DNA of 64,000 nucleotides from Megachile rotundata (lineage: Eukaryota > Arthropoda > Insecta > Hymenoptera > Megachilidae): assembly GCF_050947335.1 (NCBI RefSeq), contig NW_027473366.1, positions 868,001-932,000 of the forward strand. The letters run 5' to 3'. Each line of letters begins with the position of its first letter. Within the stretch, counting starts at the first letter, position 1. The notes below the pieces were generated by a model that saw nothing but the letters and a program-made list of their open reading frames with translations, ran no database searches and was not told where the DNA came from. The position numbers were made by a program, and so were the translations under genes. Of this stretch, positions 52,863 to 63,180 are shown piece by piece.

Positions 52863-54118
52863 ATTGTGATTGTGTGATTGTGATTGTGTGATTGTGAATG
52901 TGTGATTGTGATTGTGTGATACTGATTGTGTGATTGTGATTGTGTGATTGTGATTGTGTGATTGTGATTGTGTGATTGTGATTGTGTGATTGTGATTGTG
53001 TGATTCTGATTGTGTGATTGTGATTGTGTGATTGTGATTGTGATTGTGATTGTGTGACTGTGTGATTGTGATTGTGCGATCGAGATTGTGTGATCGTGAT
53101 TGCGCGATCGTGATTGTGTGATCGTGATTGTGTGATCGTGATTGTGTGATTGTGATTGCGTGATTGTGATTGTGTGATTGTGATTGTGTGATCGTGATTT
53201 TGTGATAGTGATTGTGTGATTGTAATTGTGTGATTGTGATTGTGTGATTGTGATTGTGTGATTGTGATGGTGTGATTGTGATTGTGTGATCGTGATTGTG
53301 CGACTGTGTTATTGTGATTGTGTGATTCTGATTGTGTGATTGTGATTGTGTGATCGTGACTGTGTGATCGTGATTGTGTGATCGTGATTGTGGGATTGTG
53401 ACAGTGTGATTGTGTGATCGTGACTGTGTGATTGTGTGATCGTGACTGTGTGATCGTGATTGTGGGATTGTGACTGTGTGATTGTGTGATCGTGATTGAG
53501 ATTGTGTGATTGTGATTGTGTGATTGTGATTGTGTGATTGTGATTGTGTGATTCCGATTGTGTGATTGTGATTGTGTGATTGTGATTGTGTGATTGTGAT
53601 TGTGTGATTGTGATTGTGTGATCGTGATTGTGTGATCGTGATTGTGAATGTGTGATTGTGATTGTGATTGTGTGAATGTGTGATTGTGATTGTGTGATCG
53701 TGATTGTGTGATAGTGATTGTGTGATCGTGATTGTGTGATTGTGTTATTGTGATTGTGTGATTCTGATTGTGTGATTGTGATTTTGTGATCGTGACTGTG
53801 TGATCGTGATTGTGTGATCGTGATTGTGGGATTGTGACTGTGTGATTGTGTGATCGTGATTGAGATTGTGTGATTGTGATTGTGTGATTGTGATTGTGTG
53901 ATTGTGATTGTGTGATTGTGATTGTGTGATTGTGATTGTGTGATTGTGATTGTGTGATTGTGATTGTGTGATTGTGATTGTGAGATTGTGATTGTGTGAT
54001 TGTGATTGTGTGATTGTGATTGTGTGATTGTGATTGTGAGATTGTGATTGTGTGATTGTGATTGTGTGATTGTGATTGTGTGATTCTGATTGTGTGATTG
54101 TGATTGTGTGATTGTGAT
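52863..54118 (+). repeat. D module 15 with a terminal G run (copy of D module 9)
   Basis: Matches D module 9 at +18,008 bp: GATTCCG, GACAGTG near 53,400 and two GAGATTG variants in the closing canonical run. Confidence 0.9.
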
Positions 54119-54655
54119 TGTATGATTGCGATCGTATGATTGTGATTGTATGATTTTGATTGAATGATTGTGATTGTATGATTGCGATTGTATGATTGTG
54201 ATTGTATGATTGTGATTGTAATATTGTGATTGTATGATTGCGATTGTATGATTGTGATTGTATGATTACGATTGTTTTATTGTGATTGTATGATTGTGAT
54301 TGTATGATTGTGATAGGATGATTGTGATTGTATAACTGTGATTGTATGACTGTGATTGTATGACTGTGATTGTATGACTGTGATTGTATGATTGTGATTG
54401 TATGATTGTGATTGTATGATTGTGATTGTCTGATTGTGGTTGTATGATTGTGATTGTATGATTGTGATAGTATGATTGTGATTGTATGACTGTGATTGTA
54501 TGACTGTGATTGTATGATTGTGATTGTATGATTGTGATTGTATGATTGTGATTGTCTGATTGCGGTTGTATGATTGTGATTGTATGATTTCGATTCTATG
54601 ATTGTGATTTTATGATTGTGATTGTATGATTGTGATTGTATGATTGTGATTGTAT
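54119..54655 (+). repeat. A module 10 (copy of A module 7)
   Basis: Matches A module 7 at +18,008 bp with GATTTTGATTGAATG (54153), GATAGGATG near 54,312 and TTCGATTCTATG at 54589. Confidence 0.92.
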
Positions 54656-56594
54656 GATTGTGATTGTGTGATTGTGATTGTGTGATTGTGATTGTGTGAT
54701 TGTGATTGTGTGATCGTGATTATGTGATCGTGATTGTGAATGTGTGATTGTGATTGTGTGATACTGATTGTGTGATTGTGATTGTGTGATTGTGTGAATG
54801 TGTGATTGTGATTGTGTGATCGTGATTGTGTGATAGTGATTGTGTGATTCTGATTGTGTGATTGTGATTGTGTGACCGTGATTGTGTGATTGTGATTGTG
54901 TGATTGTGATTGTGTGATCGTGATTTTGTGATAGTTATTATGTGATAGTGATAGTGTGATCTTGATTGTGTGATCGTGATTGTGTGATCGTGATTGTGTC
55001 GTCGTGATTGTGTGATCGTGATTGTGTGATCGTGTTTGTGTGATCGTGATTGTGACTGTGACTGCGTGATTGTGATTGTGTGACTGTGATTGTGTGATTG
55101 TGATTGTGTGATCGTAATTGTGTGACCGTGATTGTGTGATCGTGATTGAGTGATCGTGATTGTGTGATTGAAATTGTGTGATTGTGATTGAGTGATTGTG
55201 ATTGTGTGATTGTGCGATCGTGATTGTGCGATCGCGATTGTGTGATTGTGATTGTGTGGTCGTGATTTTGTGATCGTGATTGCGTGATCGTGATTGTGTG
55301 ATTGTGTTATTGTGATTGTGTTATTGTGATTGTGTGATCGTGATTGTGTGATGGTGATTGTGTGATGGTGATTGTGTGATTGTGATTGTGTGATCGTGAC
55401 TGTGTGATCGTGATTGTGTCATCGTGATTGTGTGATCATGATTGTGTGACTGTGTAATTGTGATTGTGTGATTCTGACTGTGTGATTGTGATTGTGTGAT
55501 CGTGACTGTGCGATCGTGATTGTGTGATCGTGATTGTTGGATTGTGACTGTGTGATTGTGTGATCGTGACTGTGTGATCGTGATTGTGTGATCGTGATAG
55601 TGGGATTGTGACTGTGTGATTGTGTGATCGTGATTGAGATTGTGTGATTGTGATTGTGTGATCGTGATTGTGTGATTGTGATTATGTGGTCGTGATTTTG
55701 TGATCATGATTGCGTGATCGTGATTGCGTGATCGTGATTGCGTGATCGTGAATGTGTGATCGTGATTGTGTGATCGTGATTGTGTGACTGTGTTATTGTG
55801 ATTGTGTGATTCTGATTGTGTGATTGTGATTGTGTGATTGTGATTGTGGGATTGTGACTGTGTGATTGTGTGATCGTGATTGAGATTGTGTGATTGTGAT
55901 TGTGTGATTGTGATTGTGTGATTGTGATTGTGTGATTGTGATTGTGTGATTGTGATTGTGTGATTGTGATTGTGTGATTGTGATTGTGTGATTGTGATTG
56001 TGTGATTGTGATTGTGTGATTGTGATTGTGTGATTGTGATTGTGTGATTGTGATTGTGTGATTGTGATTGTGTGATTGTGATTGTGTGATTGTGATTGTG
56101 AGATTGTGATTGTGTGATTGTGATTGTGTGATTGTGATTGTGTGATTCTGATTGTGTGATTGTGATTGTGTGATTGTGATGGTGATTGTGATTGTGTGAC
56201 TGTGTGATTGTGATTGTGCGATCGAGATTGTGTGATCGTGACTGCGCGATCGTGATTGTGTGATCGTGATTGTGTGATCGTGATTGTGTGATCGTGATTG
56301 TGTGATCGTGATTGTGTGATCGTGATTGTGAGATCGTGATTGTGTGATCGTGATTGTGTGATAGTGATTGTGATTGTGTGACTGTGTGATTGTGATTGTG
56401 ATTGTGTGACTGTGTGATTGTAATTTTGTGATTGTGATTGTGTGATTGTGATTGTGCGATCGTGACTGTGTGATCGTGATTGTATCATCGTGATTGTGTG
56501 ATCGTGATTGTGTGACAGTGCTATTGTGATTGTGTGATTGTGATTGTGTGATTGTGATTGTGTGATTGTGATTGTGTGATTGTGATTGTGTGAT
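54656..56594 (+). repeat. D module 16 (copy of D module 10)
   Basis: Carries TCGTCG at 54999, GCGATCGC at 55228, a canonical run at about 55,880-56,150 that is one unit shorter than in copy 1, GCGATCGAG at 56218 and eight ATCGTG-type units with GAGATCG again in seventh place. Ends at GTGACAGTGCTATTG near 56,512. Confidence 0.9.
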
Positions 56595-57767
56595 TGTCTT
56601 TGTATGATTATGATTGTATGATTGTGATTGTATGATTGTGACTTTTTGATTGTGATTGTATGATTGCGATAGTATGATCGTGATTGTATGATTGTGATTG
56701 TATGATTGTGACTGTATGATTGTGATTGTATGATTGAATTTGGGAGATTGTAATTGTATGATTGCGATTGTAGGATTGTGATTGTATGATTGTGATTGTA
56801 TGCTTGCGATTGTATGATTGTGATAGTATGATTGTGATTGTATGATTGTAATTGTATGATTATGATTGTATGATTGTGATTGTATGATTGTGATGGTATG
56901 ATTGTGATTGTATGATTGCGATCGTATGATTGTGATTGTATGATTGTGATTGAATGATGGTGATTGTATGATTGCGATTGTATGATTGTGATTGTATGAT
57001 TGTGATTGTAATATTGTGATTGTATGATTGCGATTGTATGATTGTGATTGTATGATTGTGATTGTATGACTGTGATTGTATGATTGTGATTGTATGATTG
57101 TGATTGTATGATTGTGATTGCATGATTGTGATTGTATGATTGTGATTGTATGATTGTGATTGTATGATTGTGATTGTATGATTGTGATTGTATGATTCTG
57201 ATTGTATGATTGTGATGGTATGATTGTGATTGTATGATTGCGATCGTATGATTGTGATTGTATGATTGTGATTGAATGATTGTGATTGTATGATTGCGAT
57301 TGTATGATTGTGATTGTATGATTGTGATTGTAATATTGCGATTGTATGATTGCGATTGTATGATTGTGATTGTATGATTACGATTGTTTTATTGTGATTG
57401 TATGATTGTGATTGTATGATTGTGATAGTATGATTGTGATTGTATAACTGTGATTGTATGACTGTGATTGTATGACTGTGATTGTATGACTGTGATTGTA
57501 TGATTGTGATTGTATGATTGTGATTGTCTGATTGTGATTGTCTGATTGTGGTTGTATGATTGTGATTGTATGATTGTGATAGTATGATTGTGATTGTATG
57601 ACTGTGATTGTATGACTGTGATTGTATGATTGTGATTGTATGATTGTGATTGTATGATTGTGATTGTCTGATTGCGGTTGTATGATTGTGATTGTATGAT
57701 TTCGATTCTATGATTGTGATTTTATGATTGTGATTGTATGATTGTGATTGTATGATTGTGATTGTAT
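56595..57767 (+). repeat. A module 11 (copy of A module 8)
   Basis: Matches A module 8 at +17,994 bp from GTCTTTG (56595) to TTCGATTCTATG (57701), including GAATGATGG and the doubled GTCTGATTG. Confidence 0.92.
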
Positions 57768-59440
57768 GATTGTGATTGTGTGATTGTGATTGTGTGATTG
57801 TGATTGTGTGATTGTGATTGTGTGATCGTGATTATGTGATCGTGATTGTGAATGTGTGATTGTGATTGTGTGATACTGATTGTGTGATTGTGATTGTGTG
57901 ATTGTGATTGTGTGATTGTGATTGTGTGATTGTGATTGTGTGATTGTGATTGTGTGATTGTGATTGTGTGATTGTGATTGTGTGATTGTGATTGTGTGAT
58001 TCTGATTGTGTGATTGTGATTGTGTGATTGTGATTGTGATTGTGACTGTGTGACTGTGTGATTGTGATTGTGCGATCGAGATTGTGTGATCGTGATTGCG
58101 CGATCGTGATTGTGTGATCGTGATTGTATGATCGTGATTGTGTGATTGTGATTGTGTGATTGTGATTGTGTGATTGTGATTGTGTGATCGTGATTTTGTG
58201 ATAGTGATTGTGTGATTGTAATTGTATGATTGTGATTGTGTGATTGTGATTGTGTGATTGTGATGGTGTGATTGTGATTGTGTGATCGTGATTGTGCGAC
58301 TGTGTTATTGTGATTGTGTGATTCTGATTGTGTGATTGTGATTGTGTGATCGTGACTGTGTGATCGTGATTGTGTGATCGTGATTGTGGGATTGTGACAG
58401 TGTGATTGTGTGATCGTGACTGTGTGATTGTGCGATCGTGACTGTGTGATGGTGATTGTGGGATTGTGACTGTGTGATTGTGTGATCGTGATTGAGATTG
58501 TGTGATTGTGATTGTGTGATTGTGATTGTGTGATTGTGATTGTGTGATCGTGATTGTGTGATCGTGATTGTGAATGTGTGATTGTGATTGTGATTGTGTG
58601 AATGTGTGATTGTGATTGTGTGATCGTGATTGTGTGATAGTGATTGTGTGATCGTGATTGTGTGATTGTGTTATTGTGATTGTGTGATTCTGATTGTGTG
58701 ATTGTGATTGTGTGATCGTGACTGTGTGATCGTGATTGTGTGATCGTGATTGTGGGATTGTGACTGTGTGATTGTGTGATCGTGATTGAGATTGTGTGAT
58801 TGTGATTGTGTGATTGTGATTGTGTGATTGTGATTGTGTGATTGTGATTGTGTGATTGTGATTGTGTGATTGTGATTGTGTGATTGTGATTGTGTGATTG
58901 TGATTGTGTGATTGTGATTGTGTGATTGTGATTGTGTGATTGTGATTGTGTGATTGTGATTGTGAGATTCTGATTGTGTGATTGTGATTGTGTGATCGTG
59001 ACTGTGTGATCGTGATTGTGTGATCGTGATTGTGGGGTTGTGACAGTGTGATTGTGTGATCGTGACTGTGTGATTGTGCGATCGTGACTGTGTGATGGTG
59101 ATTGTGGGATTGTGACTGTGTGATTGTGTGATCGTGATTGAGATTGTGTGATTGTGATTGTGTGATTGTGATTGTGTGATTGTGATTGTGTGATCGTGAT
59201 TGTGTGATCGTGATTGTGAATGTGTGATTGTGATTGTGATTGTGTGAATGTGTGATTGTGATTGTGTGATCGTGATTGTGTGATAGTGATTGTGTGATCG
59301 TGATTGTGTGATTGTGTTATTGTGATTGTGTGATTCTGATTGTGTGATTGTGATTGTGTGATCGTGACTGTGTGATCGTGATTGTGTGATCGTGATTGTG
59401 GGATTGTGACTGTGTGATTGTGTGATCGTGATTGAGATTG
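57768..59440 (+). repeat. D module 17 (copy of D module 11)
   Basis: Contains both halves of the internal duplication (GACAGTG at 58396 and 59042, offset 646) and the private GTGGGGTTG near 59,033. Confidence 0.88.
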
Positions 59441-60718
59441 TGTGATTGTGATTGTGTGATTGTGATTGTGTGATTGTGATTGTGTGATTGTGATTGTGTG
59501 ATTGTGATTGTGTGATTGTGATTGTGTGATTGTGATTGTGTGATTGTGATTGTGTGATTGTGATTGTGTGATTGTGATTGTGTGATTGTGATTGTGTGAT
59601 TGTGATTGTGTGATTGTGATTGTGTGATTGTGATTGTGAGATTGTGATTGTGTGATTGTGATTGTGTGTTTGTGATTGTGTGATTGTGATTGTGTGATTG
59701 TGATTGTGTGATTGTGATTGTGTGATTGTGATTGTGTGATTGTGATCGTGTGATTGTGATCGTGTGATTGTGATCGTGTGATTGTGATCGTGTGATTGTG
59801 ATCGTGTGATTGTGATCGTGTGATTGTGATGGTGTGATTGTGATTGTGTGATTGTGATTGTGTGATTGTGATTGTGTGATTGTGATTGTGTGATTGTGTG
59901 ATTGTGATTGTGTGATTGTGATTGTGTGATTGTGATTGTGTGATTGTGATTGTGTGATTGTGATTGTGTGATTGTGATTGTGTGATTGTGATTGTGTGAT
60001 TGTGATTGTGTGATTGTGATTGTGTGATTGTGATTGTGTGATTGTGATTGTGTGATTGTGATTGTGTGATTGTGATTGTGTGATTGTGATTGTGTGATTG
60101 TGATTGTGTGATTGTGATTGTGTGATTGTGATTGTGTGATTGTGATTGTGTGATTGTGATTGTGTGATTGTGATTGTGTGATTGTGATTGTGTGATTGTG
60201 ATTGTGTGATTGTGATTGTGTGATTGTGATTGTGTGATTGTGATTGTGTGATTGTGATTGTGTGATTGTGATTGTGTGATTGTGATTGTGTGATTGTGAT
60301 TGTGTGATTGTGATTGTGTGATTGTGATTGTGTGATTGTGATTGTGTGATTGTGATTGTGTGATTGTGATTGTGTGATTGTGATTGTGTGATTGTGATTG
60401 TGTGATTGTGATTGTGTGATTGTGATTGTGTGATTGTGATTGTGTGATTGTGATTGTGTGATTGTGAATGTGTGATTGTGATTGTGTGATTGTGATTGTG
60501 TGATTGTGATTGTGTGATTGTGATTGTGTGATTGTGATTGTGTGATTGTGATTGTGTGATTGTGATTGTGTGATTGTGATTGTGTGATTGTGATTGTGTG
60601 ATTGTGATTGTGTGATTGTGATTGTGTGATTGTGATTGTGTGATTGTGATTGTGTGATTGTGATTGTGTGATTGTGATTGTGTGATTGTGATTGGGTGAT
60701 TGTGATTGTGTGATTGTG
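59441..60718 (+). repeat. G array 9 with an ATCGTGTG sub-array
   Basis: Copy of G array 6 with GTTTG at 59669, six ATCGTGTG units (about 59,745-59,820) followed by one ATGGTGTG, an extra 8-bp half near 59,892, GAATG at 60465 and GGGTG near 60,694. It is five units longer than copy 1 between 41,661 and 42,616 (offset 18,008 rising to 18,078). Confidence 0.92.
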
Positions 60719-62515
60719 TGATCGTGATAGTGGGATTGTGACTGTGTGATTGTGTGATCGTGATTGAGATTGTGTGATTGTGATTGTGTGATACTGATTG
60801 TGTGATTGTGATTGTGTGATTGTGATTGTGTGATTGTGATTGTGTGATTGTGATTGTGTGATTGTGATTGTGTGATTGTGATTGTGTAATTCTGATTGTG
60901 TCATTGTGATTGTGTGACCGTGATTGTGTGATTGTGATTGTGTGATTGTGATTGTGTGATTGTGATTGTGTGATCGTGATTTTGTGATAGTGATTATGTG
61001 ATAGTGATAGTGTCATCTTGATTGTGTGATCGTGATTGTGTGATCGTGATTGTGTGGTCGTGATTGTGTGATCGTGATTGTGTGATCGTGTTTGTGTGAA
61101 CGTGATTGTGACTGTGACTGCGTGATTGTGATTGTGTGACTGTGCTTGTGTGATTGTGATTGTGTGATCGTAATTGTGTGACCGTGATTGTGTGATCGTG
61201 ATTGAGTGATCGTGATTGTGTGATTGTAATTGTGTGATTGTGATTGAGTGATTGTGATTGTGTGATTGTGCGATCGTGATTGTGCGATCGCGATTGTGTG
61301 ATTGTGATTGTGTGGTCCTGATTTTGTGATCGTGATTGCGTGATCGTGATTGTGTGATTGTGTTATTGTGATTGTGTTATTGTGATTGTGTGATCGTGAT
61401 TGTGTGATGGTGATTGTGTGATGGTGATTGTGTGATTGTGATTGTGTGATCGTGACTGTGTGATCGTGATTGTGTCATCGTGATTGTGTGATCATGATTG
61501 TGTGACTGTGTAATTGTGATTGTGTGATTCTGACTGTGTGATTGTGATTGTGTGATCGTGACTGTGCGATCGTGATTGTGTGATCGTGATTGTTGGATTG
61601 TGACTGTGTGATTGTGTGATCGTGACTGTGTGATCGTGATTGTGTGATCGTGATAGTGGGATTGTGACTGTGTGATTGTGTGATCGTGATTGAGATTGTG
61701 TAATTGTGATTGTGTGATCGTGATTGTGTGATTGTGATTATGTGGTCGTGATTTTGTGATCATGATTGCGTGATCGTGATTGCGTGATCGTGATTGCGTG
61801 ATCGTGATTGCGTGATCGTGAATGTGTGATCGTGATTGTGTGATCGTGATTGTGTGATCGTGATTGTGTGACTGTGTTATTGTGATTGTGTGATTCTGAT
61901 TGTGTGATTGTGATTGTGTGATTGTGATTGTGGGATTTTGACTGTGTGATTGTGTGATCGTGATTGAGATTGTGTGATTGTGATTGTGTGATTGTGATTG
62001 TGTGATTGTGATTGTGTGATTGTGATTGTGTGATTGTGATTGTGTGATTGTGATTGTGAGATTGTGATTGTGTGATTGTGATTGTGTGATTGTGATTGTG
62101 TGATTCTGATTGTGTGATTGTGATTGTGTGATTGTGATGGTGATTGTGATTGTGTGACTGTGTGATTGTGATTGTGCGATCGAGATTGTGTGATCGTGAC
62201 TGCGCGATCGTGATTGTGTGATCGTGATTGTGTGATCGTGATTGTGTGATCGTGATTGTGTGATCGTGATTGTGTGATCGTGATTGTGTGATCGTGATTG
62301 TGTGATCGTGATTGTGTGATCGTGATTGTGTGATCGTGATTGTGTGATAGTGATTGTGATTGTGTGACTGTGTGATTGTGATTGTGATTGTGTGACTGTG
62401 TGATTGTAATTTTGTGATTGTGATTGTGTGATTGTGATTGTGTGATCGTGACTGTGTGATCGTGATTGTATCATCGTGATTGTGTGATCGTGATTGTGTG
62501 ACAGTGCTATTGTAA
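60719..62515 (+). repeat. D module 18 (copy of D module 12)
   Basis: Matches D module 12 at +18,078 bp, including TCATCTTG near 61,012, GAACG at 61099, GCGATCGC at 61284, GATTTTGACTG near 61,935 and ten ATCGTG units. It has a private TCATTG near 60,901 that puts a stop on the minus strand. Confidence 0.9.
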
Positions 62516-63180
62516 TTGTGTGATTGTGATTGTGTGATTGTGATTGTGTGATTGTGATTGTGTGATTGTGATTGTGTGATTGTGATTGTGTGATTGTGAT
62601 TGTGTGATTGTGATTGTGTGATTGTGATTGTGTGATTGTGATTGTGTGATTGTGATTGTGTGATTGTGATTGTGTGATTGTGATTGTGTGATTGTGATTG
62701 TGTGATTGTGATTGTGTGATTGTGATTGTGTGATTGTGATTGTGTGATTGTGATTGTGTGATTGTGATTGTGTGATTGTGATTGTGTGATTGTGATTGTG
62801 TGATTGTGATTGTGTGATTGTGATTGTGTGATTGTGATTGTGTGATTGTGATTGTGTGATTGTGATTGTGTGATTGTGATTGTGTGATTGTGATTGTGTG
62901 ATTGTGATTGTGTGATTGTGATTGTGTGATTGTGATTGTGTGATTGTGATTGTGTGATTGTGATTGTGTGATTGTGATTGTGTGATTGTGATTGTGTGAT
63001 TGTGATTGTGTGATTGTGATTGTGTGATTGTGATTGTGTGATTGCGATTGTGTGATTGTGATTGTGTGATTGTGATTGTGTGATTGTGATTGTGTGATTG
63101 TGATTGTGTGATTGTGATTGTGTGATTGTGATTGTGTGATTGTGATTGTGTGATTGTGATTGTGTGATTGTGATTGTGTG
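62516..63180 (+). repeat. G array 10
   Basis: About 47 canonical units with one ATTGCG variant near 63,045. It holds the position of G array 7 in the repeating unit but is about 1.8 kb shorter. Confidence 0.93.

Larger units (their letters stand above)
33521..62515 (+). repeat. Segmental duplication of about 18.0 kb within the array
   Basis: Copy 1 runs from about 33,521 to 44,440 and continues; copy 2 from about 51,473 to 62,515. Paired landmarks give offsets of 17,952 (TTTGGGAG 33545/51497), 17,910 (GATATTG 33678/51588), 18,008 (TTCGACTC 34787/52795; TCGTCG 36991/54999; GCGATCGC 37220/55228), 17,994 (GCGATCGAG 38224/56218; GTCTTTG 38601/56595; GACAGTG 40402/58396), 18,008 (41661/59669), 18,064 (GAATG 42401/60465) and 18,078 (GAACG 43021/61099; GCGATCGC 43206/61284). 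Every step is a multiple of 14. Confidence 0.93.

Noticed and set aside
57722..60904. 1,060-codon open reading frame on the minus strand, and many shorter ones (for example 25,632-28,325 and 58,671-61,016)
   Set aside because: They are the repeat read in a strand that lacks stops in every frame. Overlapping long frames in different phases encode the same 14-residue motif, start codons come from chance CAT variants, ends come from chance TTA, TCA or CTA variants, and the A, CG and D changes ignore codon position. No promoter, splice site or polyadenylation context is visible.
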